Positions 11,754 through 21,197 of a stretch of DNA of 64,000 nt are shown piece after piece (positions within the stretch are counted from its first letter, which is position 1; each line of letters begins with the position of its first letter). Under the pieces are notes generated by a model. The model worked only from the letters and a program-made list of their open reading frames with translations. It did not search any database and was not told the origin of the DNA. The stretch is from assembly GCA_001466705.2 (NCBI GenBank), contig LATX02000057.1, positions 124,001-188,000 of the forward strand, in the 5' to 3' direction. Both the position numbers and the translations under genes were made by a program. This DNA is from Moniliophthora roreri (taxonomy: Eukaryota; Basidiomycota; Agaricomycetes; Agaricales; Marasmiaceae).

Positions 11754-13000
11754 CTAATATTCCTCTTCTTCACGTTGTTTCTGCTTCAAACCCCAATTTC
11801 TCCAAGATAGAGAGTTGGGAGAAGGCAGTAACACACCCCAAGTGATGGCGTAGTGGTCCAAGACAAGATCAAGCTCCTCCACTTCGTCAAGGAACTCTAG
11901 CTTTGATATTCTGTTGCGAATCCTTCAATCACACGCGTACGCACAAATCAACAAACAAAACGTACCGTTCCAACTCTTGAGGGTTGATATACTGTCTTCT
12001 GATATCCTTGAGCGTAAGAGCATGGGCTGCCGTATATCCCAAGGTCAAGAATCGATTTGGAAGACTGGCCAAAGTTGGATAGGGCTCTGCTCCGGGAAGC
12101 GTAACATTACGAGCCTAAAGAAAAAGTAGTTAGAAATATGAAAAGTCGAATTATAATCGGCTGTACCTTGAGATTGTTGACCATGACTCTCCCAAATGAA
12201 TCCTCCAGTCCAAACATTTCGTACACCATTGTCCCTAACACGGAAGATGTGTATTCTGAGAACCATCGCAATAGAGTGTTTGATGCCTCTGGTGACATAT
12301 AGCACAGCACACATTCGAAGAGGAGTAGTGTTGGAAGCGATGGGTCTAGTATAGGCTTGCCGGTGTTGCCTAGTTCTGCCAGAGGTTTCAATGCGACTGA
12401 TGGTGGGTCCCGCAGGTCTGCAGGTAGCAAATGATAGATCGGTGAATGAAGGGCTGTTCCACCTTGTGCTGGGTTCCGGTTCAGTCTCAAATTTTTCACC
12501 AATTGCCAAGGCAGCGTACCCAATTTGACGTCGCTCCCAAGAACTGCATTTAATTCCTTGCTCTTTCGAATCGCCATAGCCTTCTTCATCGTATTTTCCG
12601 CAAAGTCTACCTCAATATACGCGGAAAGACTGTCCTTATATGGCCCTGTCTGTCTAAGACATTTCATGATAATCCATTCAACGCATAACAACGACAGGAC
12701 AGTACTCACAGCCAGACGCCAATATCGTGTATCACTTCCAGCGCCCAGGCTGACTATCTGGCACTTCTTGCCTATATCTAGCCATTGCTGAACGAGGTCA
12801 TCGATCGCAACGGTTCTAACGAACGTCCCGACGTTGATGAGAGGCGGACGAGCAGGTTGAAATTGAGCGCGTGGAACAAGGGCTTTGATGAATGGATCGG
12901 AGAGATACTGTTTTTGCACTGCTGAAAGTCGAGCGAGGGCAGCATCCGTGTCTGTTAGACGAATGGAGGCGTCCAAGTCGGGTGGTTTTTGAGAAAGCAT
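11754..13000 (-). CDS. PPM1: leucine carboxyl methyltransferase (PP2A methyltransferase)
   Basis: Methylates the C-terminal Leu of the PP2A catalytic subunit using S-adenosylmethionine. Reading from ATG 13000: an N-terminal segment DTDAALARLSAVQKQYLSDP, PPLINVGTFVRT, the SAM-binding glycine motif VSLGAGSDTRYW, then YIEVDFAENT, LLPADLRD, PTLLLFECVLCYM (post-motif acid), EMFGLEDSFGRVMVNNLK, and after an intron the LCMT-typical tail with LEFLDEVEELDLVLDHYAITWG. The stop TAG is at 11754-11756. At least three GT-AG introns. Length, about 350 residues, fits the family. Confidence 0.92.
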
Positions 13001-13979
13001 CGGGGCAGATGACGGAGGTTGAATTCAAAGAGCGCGCTGCGTCTGGTCACGGTTACCTCACACGAGTCGCATCACTATTTCGCTTTCGAAACTCATTGAC
13101 TAAAGGTGTGTCTGATACATTTGTATCTTGAAGAATGAGGTTTAATGATGATATCACCGAGGAAGATACACAAAACGTCGCCAATGTCGCCAGAGTTCTA
13201 CGAACTGGTGTAAGAACTGGATACAGAATCGGGGTGGCTTCCATGGAACCCCGCTGTCTTGAGCTAGTGGCTCTTGACGGGATATCAACCGTCGACTCCT
13301 ACGTTGTGGGTACTCATGAACTTGGACGTTGGGAAGGAGACGAACACACCGGATCGCGTCATTCGTCTCTTCCTTACCGCACCAATCCATCTACGATGAA
13401 CCTCAACAAGTCTCAGATGGTATCGACGCCACCAGCTCTCCCGGAAATGATCGAATACGGCTCATCGATATTCAGCAAGACTTGAAGAATTACAGCCAAA
13501 CACATCTCTCCGATAGCTTCAGACTACTGGCTTACAGCCACCATTTATGGTTTGTCCCGTTCACTTTGCCTTGCAGCACCTCTCCATTTCCATTAGGTAC
13601 TCACCTCGTTCATCTGTACCATCTTATTATGGTAAGAACGCAAGAGCCTTGTGCGTTTCAAACGACGCTGATTTCTATCCCATCCCGCAGTAAAAGGAAC
13701 TCGTCAGAAAGCCAAAGATCAAGAGGAAAGGTCACCCTGATTCTGGCTACGAACATCATGATGCTAGTGCTATGATCGCCATACAGATACTGTAATGTTC
13801 GGCGACGTGAAAGCTACGGCAGGGTATACGGAAGTCGACAACAGTCCGAGGTCAATTTTGAGTACGTTAAAGACTAGCCTGATTTACTTGAACGTGAGTA
13901 CTTTTGGTTCCGCATACCAATAAGGTTAACACTCGAGCCGAAAGATTGTGATCGGGGATTCCATCGTACTCTGGAAGGT
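13001..13979. other. intergenic region without a confident gene
   Basis: Holds the PPM1 promoter. Plus-strand frames at 13135-13485 and 13329-13775 have somewhat protein-like composition, but no motif, start context or set of splice joins gives a recognisable product. An unidentified small gene cannot be excluded. Confidence 0.3.
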
Positions 13980-14600
13980 ATGCGCGCTTTGGAGGGACAG
14001 GCAAACGGTAGTTTATCTTCCCGGTGCCTTGCTGGTCTGTACGGCAGGTTGGTTTTACCCCCGTTGTATCCTGAGTGCCTACTGACGCAGTATATGGCAG
14101 TCTCATGGCTTGCGTTCACCGGGTATTCCATTCAGAGTAATTGGAACAGTTATAGTTCAAAATGCGATTTAGTGATTCTCCTGACCTATGTGGCATCTCT
14201 CTCCGGAAATACTGTCACAACAGGGACAATATGGTACAAGACATGGTATGCACAAGGCTGTGTGTTCAGATTCTATGCTTTAGGTTACACCAGAGGATAT
14301 CTTGGTGCTGGGAATCACAAAGCACGCATCGAAAAGGTTCTGGTGCTTCTCATGGAAAGCGGGATTCTCTACTCAGTTATGCTGGTATGTATCAGGACTT
14401 CGTTTTTGATGGGAGAGTGGTCAAAGGTGTCGATAGGTACTGGGAACGCCGACATTCGCGATTGGCTTCCAAACTGAATGTTCCTTTACAGAACTTGTAA
14501 CAGAGAATGTCATCGATGACATGGGGAAGTTAGTCTGGATACTTGTTCGGCTGCTAGTCTTTAAGCCATTTATCCGTTTGCCCTTGCCGTAGTGGTCTTT
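13980..14600 (+). pseudogene. remnant of a multispanning membrane protein
   Basis: The frame from 13980 contains NTVTTGTIWYKTW and, after a gap, RIEKVLVLLMESGILYSVML. This pairing of a transmembrane segment with a [VI]-[LV]-[VE]-ESG-x-[LI]-Y helix is characteristic of a large Agaricomycete family of uncharacterised seven-helix proteins (often carrying the DUF6533 label). The usual preceding helices are missing, and no start exon or continuous C-terminus could be assembled. I read it as a fragment or relic. An intact gene with unrecognised exons remains possible. Confidence 0.35.
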
Positions 14601-14834
14601 CCTCAAAAACCGATGTGGGATTATACAGGTGCCGCTTTACAATGATTCTCCCGGTTCGGTTTCCTCATCGCCGACCGGGCAGCAAGTCATTATCCATAGA
14701 AACTCCGAATAGAACATTAGTACTAATTCGACTGTGGTACTTCGTATAAAGGTCAGCCACCGGTTGGGACGACTTCGGCTTTCGCCGGTAAGGAATTCAG
14801 ATTCACACGTGGTCGAATTCCTTGGCCCTCTTCA

Positions 14835-16814
14835 ATGACAGCCAAGCCAGCGGTGCTGAGATTCTGGCGGTGGCTGGTGTTACTCGTCTTCTTCTCAGTC
14901 GTCGTCGTTGTTGCTCAAGAGCCCGATACTGACGGGTATGCGCGCAAAATCTTTCTATTAAAACAAAAAAGCTAACTTTAGAGCAGGCTCACTGATGACC
15001 CATATCTCGAGTACAAACCAGCGTTTGTACGATCGCTTCCTGTTCAAATTCTCGTAACAGGCGTTGTCTTCACTCTTGTCGCAGTTCTCTTTGTCCACCT
15101 CATCTTCACTGGCCAGTATCATTGGCCGCTAGCACCAGTCAATTATGTCCTCCAGCTCAGCGGCGTTACGACCCTCCTCATCTCCCTCATCGCAACCCTC
15201 CACGTCGTACTTCAGCGGACTATATCTGAATCGGACGGTTGGCCTTACATGGTCTCTTACATCGCAGTCAATGTACCACCATCCGAGGACAGCTTTTCCG
15301 AAGATTCCAATATCAAGGTCTGGACCATAGCCGAGCGAGCAACATGGTCGTTAATGACCGCAACGACCAGCGTCCTAGTCCAAATCACACACATCCAATT
15401 CCTCACTCTACTTTACCCATCTACCCTCGAGCGCCGCCTTATCTTCTCCTTACTTGGCCCATTGGCCATTCTTAGTGCAGTCATGCAACTCCTTCCTATT
15501 TCCGCGTCACCAGGTGTGGTCGTAGTTGCTTCCGACATCCGAAACGTTTGCAATGCGACTCTTAGTCTTTTATTCACGGCTTCCCTCTTTATTTGGGGAT
15601 TACTGGTCAATCGAGCCAACGCATGGCGAACAGATGGCGGAACAGCCGTTTTCGGGATCGCTGCGCTCAGTTTAGCAATTGCCAGTACAGGATTAAATTT
15701 CTTGTATGTTCCGAGGGAAGAAGAATACGTTTGGCTACCGGGATTGATGTGGGCCGTGGTACTATGGCAGAGTTTCATGGGTTGGTGGTGGTGGTGAGTT
15801 TGGAGTCTAACCCTCTCTTTTGACCGAAAAACTGATACACATCTACTTAGGGTTGGAAGCAGCTCCAGCGGCTTCGGCGACGAAAACATGGGTACGACCG
15901 AAGAAGTCATGGAGCATGTCTTGAGAAGAGGTCAAAAAGTCCAGAACCGACGAAGAGAGCGCCGCAAACAACAACTCGAAAGCCGTGAACGAGAACGTGA
16001 ACAAGGTGGTAGCGGTGGCACCACCACTGGCACTGCTGTCGGTTCATCTTCATCCAGCGGTGGCTGGAGAAGTGTGTTCAGCAATAGTAATTGCAGCGAA
16101 CGGGGAACTGCGAGAAAACGGAAGAGAAGAAGGCCACGTATGAGGACTGATGAAGAGCTTTCGGATGCTCAATCTCATACTTCACCTTCTACCTCTAGCG
16201 CTGCACAACCATCAAGCTCACGGTCACGAATTGACGACGACACCCGGGGCAGCCGCCGTCGTACTCTACCTTCCGATCATGAGGAGTCTACCTCGAATAC
16301 TTCGAATACCAGTACGGGCACTCTTCCTGGGTTCCTACCTCAGAGTATACACAACTGGTATGCGAATATCCGGCAGGCACATCTAGCAGCTGCACGGCAG
16401 CAAGCTCAGGAGAGACGAGAGAGAATCAGAGAGATGCGTGGCGAGGGCAGGCTTAATCGAAGTGGCTGGGGTTTGGGAAGTTCTGCAGTGAGGAGGGCAG
16501 AGATGGAGATAGAGATGGATGAGTTATCCAGTCGGTCGCGGAATAACAGAAGAGCAAAGGAGGTTACCAGTGACGAAGAAGATCCCTATACCACAGAAGC
16601 AGAGGCGGAAGTTGCCGAAGATGCAGACCCGGAGGACGAACCCGAATCTTCAGCTGCTCGTAGACGGGGAAGAGTAGACGTTGACGTTGAAGCCAATGCC
16701 TCCGACTATCCTCCCCACTCAATTCAACTTCCGCCACCTGAACCCAGACGCAGATCGGTGTGGTGGTGGGAACCTTTCCGACGGTGGAGGTTGCAGGATT
16801 CAACTATTTACTGA
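14835..16814 (+). CDS. uncharacterised secretory-pathway membrane protein with long charged tail
   Basis: Not assigned to a named function. Three exons, with introns at about 14938-14987 and 15795-15850, both GT-AG and in frame. The protein begins with a signal-like sequence (FWRWLVLLVFFSVVVVV), then a short lumenal stretch TDDPYLEYKP, and about seven hydrophobic helices, including VQILVTGVVFTLVAVLFVHL and GLMWAVVLWQSFMGWWWW. From about residue 300 to the stop (16812-16814) the tail is hydrophilic: basic and coiled (RRGQKVQNRRRERRKQQ), Ser-rich, then very acidic. The overall plan resembles a receptor or sensor with a cytoplasmic tail, but that is only inference. Confidence 0.85.
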
Positions 16815-17163
16815 CTAGGGTGATTTTTTGACTACGTTATTATATTGCTTTCTTTTACCTTGGGACAATCATTACGCTGTATTACTTGTGCTTTTATAAT
16901 GCTTCAAGTGGGTGACACAATCTTCCCCACATCTCATGACTGTGTTGAGGTACTGTACGTACAGTTATTACTGGGAACCAATGCCGACGCGGGTCGGCTA
17001 CTTCACTCCTCATCACGACCGTGATGTTGGACATTCCTCTGTGCCAAACCACTGTTGTCTTTTGAAAGATTATCGCTTTTTACGCTCAAGAGTCAAATGC
17101 CATGCATGCCATGGTCGATCGGAACAGTCGGGGCTTCAACCAACTCAGACACAAACCTCAACC
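16815..17163. other. intergenic region upstream of carbonic anhydrase
   Basis: 349 bases between the membrane protein stop and the carbonic anhydrase start. Expected to hold a 3' UTR and a promoter. Nothing else recognised. Confidence 0.3.
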
Positions 17164-17894
17164 ATGTCCGCACATCAGGATTTCACCAAGCACAATGAAA
17201 CGTACGCAAAGGAGCGGCATCGACCCAATCTGCCCACACCACCATCCAAGAAACTGCTTATTGGTTGGATCTCTTCAGCTACTTCCCCCTAATCTTACTG
17301 AATTTTCTATCAGTAACTTGTATGGATTCGCGTATCGAGTAAGCCGGCTGTCTATAATTCTGGGGTGTTTCTGACCAAATCCTCGCAATTCCAGTAACTT
17401 TGAATCACTCGGTCTTCAACTGGGAGAAGCTCATATCATAAGGAATGCTGGAGGCTGCGCGTGAGTACTCCATCTCCTATCACCATTCTTCAAAGATATA
17501 CCTGGTCACGACGCCAGTAAGGACGCTTTACGCAGCATCGTAATATCTCAACGGCTACTTGGAACACGAGAGATCGCTCTTTTTCACCATACAGGTTGTG
17601 GCTTACTTACATTCACTACACCTCAACTACGTGAGAAGATCAAGGCCGAACTTCCCCCAGACGACCCTAACGCCACCAAGGCTCTAAACGAGATCGAATT
17701 CATGGAGTTTAATGATCTAGAGGAGAGCGTAAGAGACGATGTGAAGTTCTTAAGGGAGCATCCATTGATACTGAAGGAGACATCCATTACGGGTTGGCTG
17801 TTCCGGGTTGAGGATGGAAAGGTACACGCATTATAGACTGCCCCGACTAATGACGATTTCTGACAGGAACCAACAGATTGTTCAAGTACTCTAA
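17164..17894 (+). CDS. beta-class carbonic anhydrase
   Basis: Interconverts CO2 and bicarbonate using zinc. About 170 residues in four or five exons. Splicing builds IVTCMDSRID (zinc Cys plus the Asp-Arg dyad), LGLQLGEAHIIRNAGGCA, DALRSIVISQRLLGTREIALFHHTGCGLLTF (zinc His and Cys in H-x-x-C), and ends GWLFRVEDGKIVQVL with stop TAA 17892-17894. This is the short beta-CA type with CMDxRI and long ISQRLLGTREI. Most members I know of this clade read HHTDCG; here the residue before the Cys is Gly, while the zinc ligands stay intact. The start ATG at 17164 is followed by a hydrophilic leader with no clear targeting signal. Confidence 0.88.
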
Positions 17895-18619
17895 GTCAAA
17901 TTACCGCTAGGACGTGCACTGTATTGAGGTCCAAGGAGTGCTCATCAATAAAGGGAATTCCCGTTTAGTCCAGTCCCACGCGAGCAGACCCCTTCACCCA
18001 TCCTAGTGTCCATACATTCTGAGTCCTGTACCCGAGTTCAATACTTTGCTCTGATACTACTGATTGGACGAACGCCGTGCCTGGATCTCGCAAGAATCAC
18101 TTGGATACTAACGGCCTCATCGAAGGCCTTTCCTGGTCTTCCTCGTTGCAGGCCGCCTTGGCGTTCTTCTGTTCTTTGCGTATCAGGTATGAGACGAATA
18201 TTCGGATTTGGCTGGCAATATTCTGACGTTGAGATTTACTAGACATCTGTTACCGGAAAGCCCGTAGGCGGTGTCCTCTCGTAGAGTGTTGTATAATTAT
18301 GTTGGCAACAACAAGTTGTCTGTAACTGCGCCTTGCAACCTGTTGCAGAAATCAATCACACTCAGGACGATTATCTGCTGTTGTAAAAATTGGGGTCTCC
18401 TCGCCTTGAGAAACCTCGGGGTGTGCAATGTTACAGGGAGCGGGCCGCGGGAGGTTCAACAACAAGGTGATTACCATTTTGGGCCATTCGCTTGACTTAC
18501 GTCCAGGAGTACAACTAGTGAAAAAAACATTGACGACCGAAAGTGGTTTTGACTGTAGGCATGTCCAAGATCTCTAGGATACATGTCCTTATACAGTGGA
18601 TCCCTTGTTCAAACTCATG
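17895..18619. other. intergenic region, no gene recognised
   Basis: About 720 bases with only short open frames on both strands. No RNA gene or repeat was seen. Confidence 0.3.
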
Positions 18620-18625
18620 TATAAA
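18620..18625 (+). promoter_or_regulatory. TATA-like element upstream of secreted peptide gene
   Basis: TATAAA about 95 bases upstream of the ATG at 18720, in a fitting position for the secreted peptide gene. Based on sequence only. Confidence 0.35.
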
Positions 18626-18719
18626 CCAAAGTGGAACGAAAACTCTGTTGAGTAAGTCCCCACATTCCTACCTTTGTTCACCATAGTCGTCTTCTGACTC
18701 CTCCATTCCTTTGTCAAAC

Positions 18720-19035
18720 ATGCAAATCAAATTTCTTTTCGCCCTCTCCATTGCTTGCAGTGATTAATTTTTTTATGGATGAAGGAGCATGTTCTGATAT
18801 TTTCTCTACAGCCGCTACTTTCGTAGCAGGAGCACCTGTACCCGTGAACCCCGCGTCCATTAATGCTCCTTTGGACGTTGCGGCCAGAAATGTTCGTCCT
18901 CTACAAACTCCTAGTTGCCTTGCTGACTGACTACTGCCGGTACAGTCTGAATCCGACGTTGCTGTTGAGGCACGCAGGCCGTCGCCCGAACCAGAACCAG
19001 AACCGGAGCCGTTTTGTAGATGGGGCTGCTTCTGA
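18720..19035 (+). CDS. small secreted peptide precursor with dibasic site and Cys-x3-Cys tail
   Basis: Three tiny exons joined by introns 18760-18811 (52 nt) and 18892-18945 (54 nt), both GT-AG with pyrimidine-rich 3' ends, give a 69-residue protein. Residues 1-20 (MQIKFLFALSIACTATFVAG) form a textbook signal peptide with likely cleavage near Gly20. A pro-region APVPVNPASINAPLDV follows. Residues 48-51 read EARR, a candidate Kex2 site, and residues 52-62 are an X-Pro run (SPEPEPEPEP). The protein ends at residues 63-69, FCRWGCF, and a TGA stop. The only other Cys (residue 13) is inside the signal peptide, so the last two can form a small disulfide ring. The plan (signal, pro-region, Kex2 site, X-Pro spacer, short Cys-ring peptide) recalls ascomycete alpha-type pheromone precursors and other Kex2-processed peptides. 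Homology is not shown. Confidence 0.7.
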
Positions 19036-19653
19036 CCCTATGTCTCCGCCGTCCCATGCTAAGATACCCTGTGCGCATCTAGTCTCTTTTTTCCTGTGTT
19101 CATCGAATTAACAGATCACTCCACAGTACTCTAGCGGATCTATGCGTCTAATGGACGATGTTTAATATGGAATTGTGCTGGTTGTATGCATCCAGTTTAT
19201 GAAAGGCCCATTGCGACTCTTGCACGATAGCAAATTTGCAAGCCTCCACGAAGATAGTTGTGCGACCCCGCTCTGCCCTATTTTAAACCTACTACATATT
19301 TTCTGCTTACCCTGACTCCCCACTGCGCTGAGCGCACGACTACATCTCCTTGGACGTGCAGTAGCCCATCCCGCATGATTTGGCTATTCGGACCTCTTGT
19401 ATCATGGACTATGTTGAATGGACATATTTGGATTGTATCGTTAGCTCATGTAATCTACATCAGAACCCAAGCTCGCTTGAATAAATTATATATCAGCCAA
19501 TGAGTAAAGTAACTGGGTTCTACAATTCGATCTACCGACTATCCGCTGAATAAAGTACACTAGATAGCGAGTGTGGTAATCAATACAAACTTACAAATCC
19601 AAGACATATCTATCATCTATGTTCTTTCTGGTCTCAACCGAATGTTCATCGTA
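19036..19653. other. intergenic region, no gene recognised
   Basis: Between the secreted peptide stop and the F-box-like gene stop. Only short frames; expected to contain the two convergent 3' UTRs. Confidence 0.3.
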
Positions 19654-20631
19654 TCACAGCACCACCATTTCGTTCCTCACCGAGGTCCAAAAGTCCGAGG
19701 CTTCCCCCATATTTGCCCGTCGTACCCCATCCCATTCCGCATCCCATTCCTTATATTCACCTTTCCTGAGTACGAGTCGACGATCCAACATTGCTAAGGA
19801 TTCTACCATGTTCCAAATGCTGCTTTGGGTGACATCCGTCCCCGCAGGAGTCCACGGTAACGGGAAGATGGAAACAACCAACACCTTCAAGTCAGGACGA
19901 TCCTTTAGAATGGTGTCGAGATCATCAATGAACAGCCGATCGTTCTGCTCATTCGAATTGATACGACGTGACAATTGGAGATGTGTGAGGTGAGGAAGGG
20001 GTCCGAACGAGGAAAGTACTGAGCGTGGCGAAATAAAACCGTCGCCAGGCTCGGAGATGCGAAGGTGGGACAGAGAGGCATTGCATACCGAATGCTGTTG
20101 CAACCCCAATCTTGACTGGCTGAGCAGTCCTTCATGCGAGTGGACGATGAGCTCGGAAAGCACGTCACTATTGACAGCACGAACTAATGTCAACGCGCTG
20201 TCAAGCTCGTATCCGGACGGCAGGGACAGTGACCGTAAACCCGTACACGCTGGTAGGATATCCCGGATGCGGCGAAATTGGAGGCTGCTGTGGTCAGGCG
20301 CAAACGTCAAAACGACATGCTTGACGTGAGTGGAAAGGAATGACGATGTTTTGGAGAGGGTCGTCCTATAAAAAAGATTGACGGTGTCATTGGAGTTCAG
20401 CACAACGGTGCGGTAAAGGATGATGTCGAGGAAACTGCTAATGGTTTTGCAGACGGTGGTGATATTACTGGGCTTGTTAGTCTGCAAAGAGAGCTCTAGG
20501 ATTTCGAACACGAGCTCTGCTGGCAAGTTGAGGAGAGGTGGTGGTGCCCGTGGTGTGATTAATGATAAAGAAAGTCGACGAGGACGTGAGTTCGGCGCAC
20601 GAGTTACGGTGAGGGTTCTTGACATAGTCAT
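19654..20631 (-). CDS. F-box-like protein of fungal type
   Basis: Single exon of 325 residues. A Ser/Arg-rich N-terminus precedes PLLNLPAELVFEILELS, the LP-x-E-[LI]-[VL]-x-x-I-[FL] core of an F-box, then ICKTISS-type sequence (TTVCKTISSFLDIILYRTVVL), as in many Agaricomycete F-box proteins. The rest has weak leucine-rich periodicity (GLRSLSLPSGYELD, LPHLTHLQLS, LKVLVVSIFPLPW) suggesting a substrate-binding solenoid. Such proteins usually act as SCF ubiquitin-ligase adaptors; the target is unknown. A second ATG two codons downstream is an equally good start. Confidence 0.8.
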   Translation of the reverse strand: MTMSRTLTVTRAPNSRPRRLSLSLITPRAPPPLLNLPAELVFEILELSLQTNKPSNITTVCKTISSFLDIILYRTVVLNSNDTVNLFYRTTLSKTSSFLSTHVKHVVLTFAPDHSSLQFRRIRDILPACTGLRSLSLPSGYELDSALTLVRAVNSDVLSELIVHSHEGLLSQSRLGLQQHSVCNASLSHLRISEPGDGFISPRSVLSSFGPLPHLTHLQLSRRINSNEQNDRLFIDDLDTILKDRPDLKVLVVSIFPLPWTPAGTDVTQSSIWNMVESLAMLDRRLVLRKGEYKEWDAEWDGVRRANMGEASDFWTSVRNEMVVL

Positions 20632-21197
20632 GGTTCTAGAGATGGATGGGAGGTGAAATCTAGCAAGTCTAAGCGTCTAGGAGATAAATATAGGGAGATT
20701 GTGGTAGTGAAAGATAGGAAACCGAAAAAAAATAATTTGATCCAATAAGGGAATGAGCGTATGTTTGCAACTTTACTCCGTTGCGGCCTATGTCAGTCTC
20801 CGATGTTTTCCTAATCAAGCGATGAAATCAAATTTCGACCTTATCAGAGTACGCTCAGTGCCTCCAGGCCTTCAAATATCGGAAAAAGACGGTGAGGCAT
20901 GGGCCGTACGCTTCAACTTGCCTCCGTCCACCTACGACGCCTAGCAACCCTTCAAGACAAGAATTTGACACGCGGGTGGAAACGGTTTCTCAGTTTAGAC
21001 CGTTTCCGAGTTCGATCCGGGGCATTCGGGGGTTACACAAACACACGAGCACACGAGCACATTGTGCGGGGGTTACAATGGGATTACGCAGAGCTGCGAG
21101 GGTTTGAATGAAACATGTTTTTGGACGTAAGTCGAGGCGGACATACAGCTAGTTCCTTACATCATAAACAATCGTATGATTCGCGGCACCGGTGAAA
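20632..21197. other. intergenic region containing a perfect hairpin
   Basis: Promoter side of the F-box-like gene and 3' side of deacetylase copy A. No gene seen. It contains a 9-bp perfect inverted repeat (20978-21007) and a short repeat of acacgagc units near 21045-21060. Confidence 0.3.
20978..21007. repeat. perfect 9-bp inverted repeat (hairpin)
   Basis: GGAAACGGT, a 12-base spacer, then ACCGTTTCC. It lies in the gap between the F-box-like gene and deacetylase copy A, about 170 bases past the stop codon of the latter. It could be a transcript hairpin or chance; no tRNA fold fits around it. Confidence 0.6.

Noticed and set aside
15413..15910. 165-codon minus-strand frame
   Set aside because: Lies antisense to the well-supported membrane protein gene.
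20996..21025. gagttcgatccgg resembling a tRNA T-arm
   Set aside because: Stem pairing is poor and there is no matching acceptor stem, D-arm or anticodon arm upstream.
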